A stretch of 40,179 nucleotides of DNA from positions 1 to 40,179 of the IMG/VR virus record IMGVR_UViG_3300038555_000008; one strand, written 5' to 3'. Origin of the DNA: a virus. Positions within the stretch are counted from its first letter, which is position 1. The number at the start of each line of letters is the position of its first letter. Made by a program: the position numbers and the translations under genes. Of this stretch, positions 8,072 to 16,279 are shown in pieces. The notes beneath the pieces are model-generated. The model was not told the origin of the DNA and did no database searches. It saw only the letters and a list, made by a program, of their open reading frames with translations.

Positions 8072-11000
8072 TGCAGATCCACGTTGCGGGAGATGTTGCT
8101 GCCGCCACCCCCGCCGAGCATGACGACTCCGCCGCCGCCCGCGCGCAGGATCGCCCGCATTTCCGCCAGAATGTCGTTCGTCTCGTTGGTCAGCTGGTTC
8201 TGCGTCTGCATCGCCTTGCTGGTGTCGACTGTCGCCTGCTGCGCCGCGCGGATGCGTTCATTCTCGGCCGCGATGATCGCCTCGGCCGTGCTGATCGCGT
8301 TCGAACGATCGCTGGCATATTCGCTGCCCGCGGTGCCATAGGCGTCGCGGCTCGTCTCGACGAGCTGGCGGGTCAGGTCGGCGAGTTTGTCGGCCGCGCC
8401 GTCGACGCCCTTTTCGGCGTCCGACTTGGCGGCGGCGATCTCGGTGAGCAGCTTTTCGCGGCGCTCGGCCGCCGTGCCTTCGGACAGGTCGCCAAACTTC
8501 AGGTCGTCGAGCAGCTGCTGGAGCGATCCCACGCGGCTCGACAGGATCTGCTCGACCAGCTTGGCGCGATCTTCGGCATTGCGCGCTTCGATCTTGCTAA
8601 CGTCAAAGCCATATTGGGTCGCGATCCGGACGCGCTCTTTCGCCTGTTCCTCGAACTCGCGGAACTGGCGTTCGAGCGCGGAGCCAAGGCCGCCGAGCAG
8701 CTCTTCGACTTCGCGGACCTTCAGTGCCTCCTGCACCGCCTTGTCGATGTCGCTACTCGACCGCAGCGCCTTTTGCATCGCCGCTGAAAGCCCATTGATC
8801 GCCCCGTCTCCGATCGCGTCGGCGATCGCAAAGGAAATCGCGCCGGCTTCATCGCCCCCGAAATCGCGTGCGCCCTTCTTGGTCTTCAGCGACGAGCCGC
8901 TGGTGTTGACGCGGTAATCGCCATCGCGCACGCCGATGGTGGTGTAGAAAGAGCCGACCGTCGCATCGAGCGCCTCGGCGATGCGCTGGAGCCCGCCGGT
9001 GACCGATCCGGCGAGCCCTTCGGCCGCACCGTAGTTTTTCTTGTCCTTGCCGCCGATTGTATAATCGTCGACGCCGGTGATCACGGCCCCAGCCGACCGC
9101 GACTTCTTGAACAGCCCGCCGAGCAACCCGCCCGCGATTGACCCGATGATATCGCCGCCGGGGATGGGAAGGAAGGAACCGACCGCGCCGCCGATCTGCG
9201 ATCCTGTCGTGCTCATCTTCAGGCCCAGGGACTTGCCGACGCCGCCGACGAACGATCCGGTTTGCGCGCCGCCGAAGGCCTTGCCGAGAATGCCTTGCAG
9301 CTTGTCGGGCAGGCCGGGCAATTCCTTCGCCGCGCCCAAAATGCCACCGACCGGCCCTGCCGTGAAGAAACCGGCATAGGCACCCTCGAAAACGGGGGAA
9401 AGCCTGCGGAAGAAATCGCCGCCAAGATATTCGTCGAACAGCTTGGCGAGCGGTTCATATTGCGCCCGCGCCAGCTCGCGCAGAAAATCATTCTGCTCGC
9501 GCATCAACGCAGCGCCGATCGACGGCGGCCGATTGCCCGACACGACAATCGGCGGATCGGCCGCGCCGCGCGCCTCGCCGAACACGCCGAGGAACGACTT
9601 GGCACCCTGGCCGATCGCGCCGCGAGCGGTCGACCGATTAATGTCGGCCGTCGCCGCGGCGACCGCCTCGGTGAACATTTTGAGCGCCGCCGACGAGCGC
9701 CCGGCCTCGCCTTCCAGCCCGTCGATCTGTTCAGCCAGATCGTCGATCTCGCGATCGAGCGGCGTCTTGCCGCGCACCCGCTTTTCCAACGCGCGCAGGC
9801 TGTCGCCGAAGATCGCCTCGACCGCCATACTTCCGCGAAACCGCTTGATCAGCTGCTCGGTATTCTTCAGGAAATCGCCGCCGCTGCCGCCGCTGAACAA
9901 TTCCTCCAGCGCGCCGCGCAGGTCGCCGATCGACGACATATAGATCGAGATGATGTCCTGTCGCTTTTCGAGCAGATCGTTGATCCGCTCTTCGGTGTCG
10001 ACAATGCCATCGACGACGCGGCGCCGATCGTCATCGATCTGCTGGCCGTCCCGCTTTAGTTGCTGCATCCGGGCGAGAACCGCCGCTTCGCGTTCCCGCC
10101 CCTGGATAACGAGCAGCTGCACGGCCCATTGCTCGCGACTAACGCGAAGCATGTCATTAAGCGGCCCGTTGACGGTCTCGGCTGCGACAATCTTCAGCTG
10201 CTCCGCGCGCGCGACCAGCTGTTCCCAGTTCGGCGGCTTGCGCGCGCTGAGCACGGCGATGACGCCGTCAAGCTCCTCGACCGCCGCCTGCGCCTTGACG
10301 ATGCCGTCGGGCAACGGGACCAGCCGCTGTTGGATGGCATCGAGCGGCGCCGCGAGCCCACCCATCACCGCCGCGCGCGCGCCCTTGGCCTCGCCGATCA
10401 GCTTCTCGAACGACGGCGGCTTGCGCTTCTCCAGATCGGCGATCAGCCCGTCGATCGCGCGCAGGTCTGCGAACGCCTTGTCCAGCCCGCGCGGCGCCGG
10501 ATTATAGTTGTCGGAGATCCGCGCGATCTTCTCCGCCGCGCTCTCGCCGAAATTGGCAAGCGCATTGGCGGCGCCGGCGCCGCTACGATCCTTGGCGCCC
10601 TTCGGCCCCTTGGTGCGGAATTCCTTCGCCAACGCTCCGCTGTTCAGCGATTGATCGATCAATTCAGCCGCGCGCTCGTTCAGCTCCGCGACCGCAGCGT
10701 CGCGCAGCGCCGCAACAATCTCTGACTTGCTATAGCCGGTGTCTTCGTAGCGGATGCCATCGGCCGCCTGGATCGCATCGGCGCGGCTGATACCACCCTG
10801 CTCGACTCCTTCGAACAGGCTGCGGAGACGCGCCTTGTTGGCGCGCGCGCGTTCGTTACGCGCGCGTGGAGCGCGGCCAAAGAATGCAAGGCCCTCCTGC
10901 AGCATGTCGGGGCCGAGCGAAAGGACGTCCGATCTGACCTCGTCGGCATTGGCGCGCGCCTTGACCGCATCCGCGCGCAGGCTGATCGCCTGCAAGCGGG

Positions 11001-11679
11001 CGTTGATGATCAGCAGCTCATTCTGCGTCTTCAACTTGCCCGAAACCGTGTCGAAAACTTGGCTCAGCGCCGATTGCGCCGCCGCGAGACCGTTCGCGCC
11101 GGCCTCGGCTGCTTCGCTCGCATCGGCACTTTCGAAAAGTTTGGCGGCAAGCATCGAGACGAGCGGGATCGCGACACCGATCGCGATCCCGACCGGCCCG
11201 CCCATGATCGACGCGAACTTCGCGAACTTCGACGATCCCTTGTCGGTTTCGCCGCCCATCATGGCGATCGCAAATTGCGCCTGCGACGCCTGCTGTGAAA
11301 ATGCGGTCAGGATGGGCGTCCCGCCCTGGACCTGGATCAGGAAATCCTGCGCCTGCTGACCCAGCTGCATCTGCCCGGTGCGGTGCCGCGCCTGCGCCCG
11401 CGCGATGACGTCGGCCGCCTGCTGTTCGGCCTGCGCAGCAGCTCGCGACGCACGCGCCTGCCCTTGGCGCGCCTGCTCGACCTCGCGCGCCGCGCGCGCC
11501 GCGTCGCGATCGCTCGCCGCGACCTGATTTGTCGCGGTCGATGCCGTGCGCCCCGCCGCGGCCATGTCGCGCAGTCCGCCCGCCGCACCCTTCGCGCGCT
11601 GCTCGCTCGCGGTGAGCTGGCCGACAAGCCCGTCATCACGCGCCCGCAACCGGGCTTCAAGGATCGTCTGCGCGCTCAT
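8068..11679 (-). CDS. Tail length tape measure protein
   Basis: 1203 residues, the second largest gene, directly after the frameshifting tail chaperone: the standard place for the tape measure. The N-terminal 150 residues are coiled-coil (SEQRAKGAAGGLRDMAAAG... AAREVEQARQGQARASRAA), followed by a hydrophobic segment (GGPVGIAIGVAIPLVSMLAA, about residues 157-176), long heptad-rich helices, and Gly-rich hydrophobic stretches near residue 790-870. Tape measures fix tail length; at the usual roughly 0.15 nm per residue this predicts a tail near 180 nm (estimate). Starts with ATG overlapping the upstream gene end. Confidence 0.92.
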   Translation of the reverse strand: MSAQTILEARLRARDDGLVGQLTASEQRAKGAAGGLRDMAAAGRTASTATNQVAASDRDAARAAREVEQARQGQARASRAAAQAEQQAADVIARAQARHRTGQMQLGQQAQDFLIQVQGGTPILTAFSQQASQAQFAIAMMGGETDKGSSKFAKFASIMGGPVGIAIGVAIPLVSMLAAKLFESADASEAAEAGANGLAAAQSALSQVFDTVSGKLKTQNELLIINARLQAISLRADAVKARANADEVRSDVLSLGPDMLQEGLAFFGRAPRARNERARANKARLRSLFEGVEQGGISRADAIQAADGIRYEDTGYSKSEIVAALRDAAVAELNERAAELIDQSLNSGALAKEFRTKGPKGAKDRSGAGAANALANFGESAAEKIARISDNYNPAPRGLDKAFADLRAIDGLIADLEKRKPPSFEKLIGEAKGARAAVMGGLAAPLDAIQQRLVPLPDGIVKAQAAVEELDGVIAVLSARKPPNWEQLVARAEQLKIVAAETVNGPLNDMLRVSREQWAVQLLVIQGREREAAVLARMQQLKRDGQQIDDDRRRVVDGIVDTEERINDLLEKRQDIISIYMSSIGDLRGALEELFSGGSGGDFLKNTEQLIKRFRGSMAVEAIFGDSLRALEKRVRGKTPLDREIDDLAEQIDGLEGEAGRSSAALKMFTEAVAAATADINRSTARGAIGQGAKSFLGVFGEARGAADPPIVVSGNRPPSIGAALMREQNDFLRELARAQYEPLAKLFDEYLGGDFFRRLSPVFEGAYAGFFTAGPVGGILGAAKELPGLPDKLQGILGKAFGGAQTGSFVGGVGKSLGLKMSTTGSQIGGAVGSFLPIPGGDIIGSIAGGLLGGLFKKSRSAGAVITGVDDYTIGGKDKKNYGAAEGLAGSVTGGLQRIAEALDATVGSFYTTIGVRDGDYRVNTSGSSLKTKKGARDFGGDEAGAISFAIADAIGDGAINGLSAAMQKALRSSSDIDKAVQEALKVREVEELLGGLGSALERQFREFEEQAKERVRIATQYGFDVSKIEARNAEDRAKLVEQILSSRVGSLQQLLDDLKFGDLSEGTAAERREKLLTEIAAAKSDAEKGVDGAADKLADLTRQLVETSRDAYGTAGSEYASDRSNAISTAEAIIAAENERIRAAQQATVDTSKAMQTQNQLTNETNDILAEMRAILRAGGGGVVMLGGGGGSNISRNVDLQ

Positions 11680-12032
11680 TTCGTGGCCTCGGCAAGCGTC
11701 GCCAGCGCCGATTGCTCCATCGCGCGCAGGCCGGGTAGCGTCGCCGGCGTGATCTCGACCCCCGCGAGCTCGGCGGTCGGCTTGATCGCGGCATAATCAA
11801 GCCCGGCGAGCTGGCCCGAAAAGGGATGGCGCCGCCATTGCGTGTCGAGCGCGAAGAACAGGGCGACGATGCCGGCATCATCGCGCAGTATCTCGATCGC
11901 GTCGTCGTCTGGTCGCGCATCGGCCTGAAATCGCGCCGGAAGCGCCGTATTCTGCGTTACCACGTCGTCGGCCTTTTCGCGTCGGCCGCCGCGCCCCGAT
12001 GCCCAGGCGCGCGCGACCGCCCTCAGTTTCCC
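11676..12032 (-). CDS. gpGT-like extension of the tail assembly chaperone, -1 frame (DUF1799-like)
   Basis: Read in the -1 frame from the slippery site GGGAAAC at 12026..12032. The product continues as KLRAVARAWASGRGG... and ends in LFFALDTQWRRHPFSGQLAG...LATLAEATK. The end is like DUF1799 proteins that lie between the tail chaperone and the tape measure. Joined to the upstream protein it would be a gpG-gpT fusion of about 255 residues. Separate initiation at a GTG near 11963 (VTQNTALPARF) is an alternative. The 3' end overlaps the tape-measure start by 4 bp. Confidence 0.75.
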   Translation of the reverse strand, partial: GKLRAVARAWASGRGGRREKADDVVTQNTALPARFQADARPDDDAIEILRDDAGIVALFFALDTQWRRHPFSGQLAGLDYAAIKPTAELAGVEITPATLPGLRAMEQSALATLAEATK

Positions 12033-12436
12033 TTGCGCTGCTCCGGCTGGGCGGTGCGCAACGCACGATAGGCGTCGGTAACTCCGGCGGCGAAGTTCGG
12101 GACGCGAAGCATCCGCTCCAGATTGTTCTTGGTAAACGCGACCGATCGCCCGCCTTCGCTTCCGTCGTCCTCGACCACGCCTTCCCAATTCTCCAGGATA
12201 CGAAGAATGAAGGGGGACAACACGCCGCTCAGCGTCTTGCGATCGTCCGGATTGTCGGCTTGCACCAGCGCGCTACCGACCTTGGCGACGTCGTCGTTGA
12301 ACGCGACGAACTCATCCTCGTCCAGAATGACGAAGCGCCCGCGGATCTCGTTGACGACGATTCCGCCCTCTTCGGTGACGCCGTTGAAGCGGATCGGCCA
12401 CCATGCCTTGGCCTGCGAAACGATTTTATATGCCAC
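12023..12436 (-). CDS. Tail assembly chaperone, gpG-like
   Basis: 137 residues (GTG start preceded by AGGAGG at about 12442..12447). Acidic middle (VVEDDGSEGGRSVAFTKNNLERMLR) with a conserved helical layout; ends TAQPEQRKGN at a slippery sequence. It lies between the tail tube and tape-measure genes, where long-tailed phages keep the chaperone that binds the tape measure and recruits tube subunits. The family identity is from position, size and the frameshift; I do not recognise an exact Pfam name. Confidence 0.8.
   Translation of the reverse strand: MAYKIVSQAKAWWPIRFNGVTEEGGIVVNEIRGRFVILDEDEFVAFNDDVAKVGSALVQADNPDDRKTLSGVLSPFILRILENWEGVVEDDGSEGGRSVAFTKNNLERMLRVPNFAAGVTDAYRALRTAQPEQRKGN
12026..12032 (-). 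other. Programmed -1 ribosomal frameshift site G_GGA_AAC
   Basis: The minus strand reads CGC AAG GGA AAC TGA. The heptamer G GGA AAC has the X XXY YYZ form used for -1 slippage and lies directly before the zero-frame stop (12023..12025). In lambda, GGGAAAG at the same stage of the G gene makes gpGT. A -1 slip here opens the 11676..12032 frame. Confidence 0.75.
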
Positions 12437-12589
12437 GATGGCCTCCTGTCAGAATATGGCGGGGATGTTCGGCTCCCCGCGCCGGACACTGATTGACGGC
12501 CAACCAGGGCTGTCGCTCGCTCCGGCGTGTGCACTGGCTAGGCGCCGCCGCCCCGAACGGCAGCCGCACGCCATCACAGCCCTCGGGTG

Positions 12590-13528
12590 TCAGGTTGCGG
12601 TGATGACCAGATCGTCCTGGCCGGCGAGGATGTTCATGCGGATGTCCATTTCCCACATGACCTTGCGATCCTCTTCGGTCTCGCTGATCGCCGTGATCTG
12701 CGTCTGCGCGCACGAAACGCCGATGGTATTGCCCGCCTCGACGCCGTGGGTAAGCGCGAGCGGCTCGATCGATGAGTCGTCGAGCGATGCGAGGAAGTCC
12801 TTGGCCGCCATCGACGGCGCCTCAACGACGAGCCGCCCCGTGATGCCGTGGTCGCCGCGGTTGACGTATCGCGAACCGATCAAATTGCGCAGATTGATGC
12901 CGATGCCGGCATTCAGCGTTAAGCTGCGCGCGATCAGTGAAAATCCTCCCAGCTCCAGCAGCGTATTGTCGGTGTTGACCTCCAGCGGGTCGATCCAGCG
13001 GTCGATCGTCGCGGCACCGGGCACATTGACGTCGCGCGGCGCCGCTGCCGGGATGAGGCACGTATAACTGAGGCCGATGAACGGATAGGCGCCGGCGGTG
13101 AAATCCATCGTGAACGTGCCGCGCGACCCGACGCCCTTGCGGCGCTGGTCGCCCATCCAGTGATGATGGGTCAGCGACGATTGCGCGGAATTCGCCGCTG
13201 CCATCTGCTGCGTCGCGCTGGTGTCGGGAACCAGCACCGCCGCAGCCATACCGCACGCTTCGAGCAATTCCATCCAGGCGGGAGCAACACCGGGGTCGCC
13301 CGACCCGGCGACCTCGACCTCATAGCTCAGCTCCTGCCGCTTGTTCGTCGCGAGGATCGGTGTCGAGCCGAAACTGCCGCGATCGAGGTTACGTTCGAGC
13401 GGGTCGGTAATCAGCGGCGACGCGCGGAAATTGCGTGTCAGGATCGCGTTATCGGCGAGCGTCGGAGCGGCGTCGGTGCCGTAGACCGCTTCCTTTTTCG
13501 CGGCGAGGACTTTGACGGCGTCAACCAT
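12590..13528 (-). CDS. Phage tail tube protein
   Basis: 312 residues, beta-rich, with typical tube features: an N-terminal segment (KVLAAKKEAVYGTDAAPTLADNAIL) used by siphophage tube proteins to describe a variable first strand, then alternating strands (SYEVEVAG, FTMDFTAGAYPFIGLSYTCLI). It sits after the tail terminator and before the chaperone. No sheath gene is nearby, so the tail should be non-contractile. A 153-bp gap to the chaperone follows, in which I see only the chaperone ribosome binding site. Confidence 0.85.
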   Translation of the reverse strand: MVDAVKVLAAKKEAVYGTDAAPTLADNAILTRNFRASPLITDPLERNLDRGSFGSTPILATNKRQELSYEVEVAGSGDPGVAPAWMELLEACGMAAAVLVPDTSATQQMAAANSAQSSLTHHHWMGDQRRKGVGSRGTFTMDFTAGAYPFIGLSYTCLIPAAAPRDVNVPGAATIDRWIDPLEVNTDNTLLELGGFSLIARSLTLNAGIGINLRNLIGSRYVNRGDHGITGRLVVEAPSMAAKDFLASLDDSSIEPLALTHGVEAGNTIGVSCAQTQITAISETEEDRKVMWEMDIRMNILAGQDDLVITAT

Positions 13529-13823
13529 CGGTGTGCTCCTTTTCGTCAGCGCCGGCCTTCAGCGCGGGATCTTCAATGTTCGCTTCCGCCAGCCAGCGGC
13601 GGCGTGCAGGGCCGGACAGCGGCAGGCCATGCTCGTCCAGCTCAAGCCCGGATTTCGGATCGCGGGCGCGCGGTGCGGTCGGCTCAGCCTGCGTCGCCTT
13701 CGGCTTGGCCGGCTTGCCACCGCGGCCCTTCGGGGCCTTGTCGTCGGCGGGCGGGGACGTAATCTGGTCGCCGCCGCTTTCGCCGGGGGTTGACTGGATC
13801 GCGGGATCGGTGTCATCCGCCAT
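13521..13823 (-). CDS. Hypothetical Pro/Lys-rich head-tail operon protein
   Basis: 100 residues, low complexity: acidic start (ADDTDPAIQSTPGESGGDQ), then a Lys/Pro/Ala-rich stretch (KAPKGRGGKPAKPKATQ), then RRRWLAEANIEDPALKAG. Likely disordered. It is between the tail terminator and tube genes with an 8-bp overlap into the tube gene. No family recognised; the codon pattern and tight packing support a real gene. Confidence 0.55.
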   Translation of the reverse strand: MADDTDPAIQSTPGESGGDQITSPPADDKAPKGRGGKPAKPKATQAEPTAPRARDPKSGLELDEHGLPLSGPARRRWLAEANIEDPALKAGADEKEHTDG

Positions 13824-14251
13824 CAGCTGTTTCCTTTCCTAAGTCTCCATGCGGCAGTAAAATCGACGGCCCATGCGACCCCCCAGCCGTCAGCGGCTAT
13901 CAGCCGCCCGCCCGCATAATCGCAGGCGCCCGAGGCGTCGGGATGCTTCCAGCCCGTCAGCGCATCCATCACTTTGATGATCTGGTCCTCCAGCTCGCGC
14001 GACGGGCCGCCGTCGATGCGCATCTTCGGCTTCAGCACGATGACGACCCGGAACATCGTCGCGACCCGCTGGTCGTGGATACCGTTCATCTCGTTCGGCC
14101 GCGCGGTCTCGCGATCGGGTATGATGAACAGCGCGGGGCTATGTGCCGGCGCCGCCTTCAGTCCCGCCCATTCGAGCACGCCCGCAACCTCGCGAAAGCC
14201 GCGCGCGATCAGGCGATCCACGATCGGCTGCGTCCGGATCAAACGGATCAT
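13823..14251 (-). CDS. Tail terminator / Mu gp37-like protein
   Basis: 142 residues. Order (after the gpG-like morphogenesis gene, before the tube) and fold pattern (helix-rich ends, central strands FRVVIVLKPKMRIDGGPSRELEDQIIKVMDALTGW) fit small tail terminator/completion proteins of B3-like phages. These cap the tail tube and join it to the head. Start ATG at 14251 overlaps the upstream stop. Confidence is moderate because the family is very diverse. Confidence 0.65.
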   Translation of the reverse strand: MIRLIRTQPIVDRLIARGFREVAGVLEWAGLKAAPAHSPALFIIPDRETARPNEMNGIHDQRVATMFRVVIVLKPKMRIDGGPSRELEDQIIKVMDALTGWKHPDASGACDYAGGRLIAADGWGVAWAVDFTAAWRLRKGNS

Positions 14252-14757
14252 GCCGCAATCCCCGCGTTCATCGCGCGCAGCAAATGACCCACCAGGATGC
14301 GGTCGATCGCCATAATGTCGTCATCCGAAAAACCGAGGTAGGAACGGCGCGGCATGGTGACGCTGGCGCGATAGCCGAACGGCGTGTTGAGCGCCTTGCC
14401 CGACTTCGGCCTGATCGTGCCGCCGAATTGATGGATTTTGCCATAGATCGCCGGGCCGCCCGTTCCATAGACGCCGACCGAGGCGAAATCCTCGCCGCTC
14501 TGCCGGTCGAGCGCATTATACAGGTCGCCGCTCGCCTGGAGCGTTTTGCGCCCCTCCTCGATCGCGGCGGCCGATTTCTTCCAGGGAATGCCCAACGGGT
14601 CGCGCTCTTCCTGAAAGCGCTCGAGCGTCCCTTCGAACATCACTTCGGACGATTCGGCCATCGGCGCCGACAGATCCGACGCGGCCTCGCGCAGCCGGCG
14701 CAACGTCGGCGCCAGCGCGTCGACCGTCGTGACATCGATGTCCAGGCCGCCGCTCAT
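14248..14757 (-). CDS. Virion morphogenesis protein, Mu gpG-like
   Basis: 169 residues with the family pattern: helical N-terminus (LDIDVTTVDALAPTLRRLREAASDL), a segment for a helix with PLGIPWKKSAAAIEEGRKTLQASGDLYNAL, then IYGKIHQFGGTIRPKSGK and PRRSYLGFSDDDIMAI. The HQFGG and PRRxYLG motifs are those of phage virion morphogenesis (Mu gpG / tail completion) proteins, which help join heads to tails. Start overlaps the upstream gene by 4 bp. Confidence 0.88.
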   Translation of the reverse strand: MSGGLDIDVTTVDALAPTLRRLREAASDLSAPMAESSEVMFEGTLERFQEERDPLGIPWKKSAAAIEEGRKTLQASGDLYNALDRQSGEDFASVGVYGTGGPAIYGKIHQFGGTIRPKSGKALNTPFGYRASVTMPRRSYLGFSDDDIMAIDRILVGHLLRAMNAGIAA

Positions 14758-15497
14758 CGGCCGTAGGACCGCAGACCGCCGACATAGCCCGAAAGCGCGT
14801 CGGGATAGGCGCGGCCGCCCGAATGGAACGAAACGCCGCCTTCGTCGGACGGGGGCGCGGCCGTGGCACCGGGCAGGCTCGATTTGCCGTCCTCGATCCG
14901 CTCAAGCGCGCGCTGCGCGGCCTTCGCTGGTGCCTCGATCCCGTCGGGGGCGCCGTTCGGATAGAGCCGCGCGCGGGCGATGTCCCCGATCCAGACCTTG
15001 ACGATCTCTGGCACGTCGACCAGCGGCAGCGTGTAACGATTGCCGAGCGCCGCCTGGACGATCGCCTGCGCGGCGGTGAGCGCGCCGACGAGAAGATCCT
15101 TGCCGATCCGGCCATCGCCGCGTTCGTCCGTCATCCGCACGGTCTCGTCCAGGCCGAACCGCTGGACGAATTCCGCGATCGACAGCATCGGCGCGCCGCC
15201 GTCGGGCATCGCCCAGGCGAGATCGAGCACCGCGACCTCGACCTCTGCCTGCGCGCGCGCGCCGACGGCGTCGTCGACCGTGACGGTCACCAGATACCTC
15301 TCGCCTGCGCCGCCTTCGCGAAGTTCCAGCGTCAAAGCCGATGCGAGCAGGTTGCCGACGGCCACCAGCTCGGTCGCGCCGGGCACGAGCCCGCGCGCCT
15401 CGACATCGATGCCGACAAGGTTGCTGATCGTCGATACGCCGCCGAATTCCATCGGCAGCCGCGCGATCTCGGCAGGCTGCTTGACGATAAATTTCAT
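14754..15497 (-). CDS. Mu gp36-like (DUF1320) head protein with extra N-terminal domain
   Basis: 247 residues. The C-terminal half (from about residue 105, MLSIAEFVQRFGLDETVRMTDERGDG...) is DUF1320, known from Mu gp36 and thought to be a head-completion/connector protein. It includes AIVQAALGNRYTLPLVDVPE and IGDIARARLYP. The N-terminal 100 residues (KFIVKQPAEIARLPMEFGGVSTISNLVG..., ending ERYLVTVTVDDAVGARAQAEVEVAVLDLAW) look like a beta-sandwich/Ig-like domain not present in Mu gp36, so this seems to be a fusion. ATG at 15497 chosen because it overlaps the upstream gene by 4 bp. Confidence 0.82.
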   Translation of the reverse strand: MKFIVKQPAEIARLPMEFGGVSTISNLVGIDVEARGLVPGATELVAVGNLLASALTLELREGGAGERYLVTVTVDDAVGARAQAEVEVAVLDLAWAMPDGGAPMLSIAEFVQRFGLDETVRMTDERGDGRIGKDLLVGALTAAQAIVQAALGNRYTLPLVDVPEIVKVWIGDIARARLYPNGAPDGIEAPAKAAQRALERIEDGKSSLPGATAAPPSDEGGVSFHSGGRAYPDALSGYVGGLRSYGR

Positions 15498-15709
15498 CGG
15501 CGCGTAACCCGCCTTGCAAGGCGCGTGACGCGCGTGATGATCACGTCGACCAACAGCGCGACGAGGAAGATGAACCACAGCGAGGCGATGATGCCGCCCA
15601 ATTTCGCCAGCTCGACCCGCTGCCCCTTGGGCGCGGCTGCGACACAGATCGCGACGATGAAGGCCAGCCCGGTCGAAATGGTGAGGTAGAAGATGGCGAG
15701 CGCCGCCAT
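15494..15709 (-). CDS. Small two-helix membrane protein
   Basis: 71 residues: two hydrophobic segments (IFYLTISTGLAFIVAICVAA and IIASLWFIFLVALLVDVII) around a short polar loop, and a basic tail (TRLARRVTRR). It is one of two adjacent membrane proteins placed in the head gene operon, far from the lysis genes. Holin-like in shape, but a role in envelope association of assembly is equally possible. ATG start at 15709 lies one base from the upstream stop. Confidence 0.65.
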   Translation of the reverse strand: MAALAIFYLTISTGLAFIVAICVAAAPKGQRVELAKLGGIIASLWFIFLVALLVDVIITRVTRLARRVTRR

Positions 15710-15710
15710 G

Positions 15711-15938
15711 TCAGCCCCCCGCGATCGGATAGCGAAGCGCCGAAGCGGCCAGCCCGCCGCCGACGATCCAGCCGACCGCACCGGCAAGCGCCGCAATCAG
15801 TCCGAGCAGGAACAGGCCGAGCCCGATTTCGAACATCGGTACATAGGCGCGGTGACCAAGCCGGATGACCGGCAGCGCCATGAGAATGACGCCGAGCAGC
15901 ATCACCAGGCCGGCGAGATGCGACAGCAAGTCGATCAT
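15711..15938 (-). CDS. Small membrane protein, holin-like
   Basis: 75 residues with two long hydrophobic segments (LAGLVMLLGVILMALPVI and EIGLGLFLLGLIAALAGAVGWIVGGG) and a short basic linker. Its start overlaps the stop of the preceding Pro-rich gene by 4 bp. It pairs with the next membrane protein gene. I recognise no specific family; two such proteins within the capsid operon are unusual for Mu itself. Confidence 0.62.
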   Translation of the reverse strand: MIDLLSHLAGLVMLLGVILMALPVIRLGHRAYVPMFEIGLGLFLLGLIAALAGAVGWIVGGGLAASALRYPIAGG

Positions 15939-16213
15939 GCCTTCGGCGCCTTGGGCTTCGGTGCGGCCTTGGGCTTCGCCGCAGGCTTCGGCTTCGCGGG
16001 CGCCAGCGATGCGGCGGGAGCGGGAGCAGGTGTCGGCGCCGGGGTCGGCGCGGGAGTGGGCGCGGGCGACTTCGCCGAGATCGGCGCGAGCTTCAGCGCG
16101 CCGATCTTGACCAGCTTGCCGCCTCGGCCTTCCGGCAGCGTAACAATCGTGCGCGGAGGGATGGGTTTCTTCCTGCCGTTCGACAACGGCGTAACGACTT
16201 CATAATCGGGCAC
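15935..16213 (-). CDS. Small head-operon protein with Pro/Ala/Lys repeat tail
   Basis: 92 residues. The ordered part (PDYEVVTPLSNGRKKPIPPRTIVTLPEGRGG) is short; from residue 50 on it is APTPAP and KPKAAPKP-type repeats, so disordered and positively charged. It lies immediately downstream of the major capsid gene. A role such as DNA or capsid binding is possible but not shown. The repeat DNA means an alignment could be misled. Confidence 0.55.
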   Translation of the reverse strand: MPDYEVVTPLSNGRKKPIPPRTIVTLPEGRGGKLVKIGALKLAPISAKSPAPTPAPTPAPTPAPAPAASLAPAKPKPAAKPKAAPKPKAPKA

Positions 16214-16279
16214 GGGGCACCTCTGGAAATTGGGAAAAGGCGGGCCGCCCGAAGGCGGCCCGCGATCGCGGCGCGCCGG

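Noticed and set aside
6950-8341. Plus-strand open frame of 463 residues opposite the tail-tip and tape-measure genes
   Set aside because: Spans the junction of two well-supported minus-strand genes, Arg-rich composition, no motifs.
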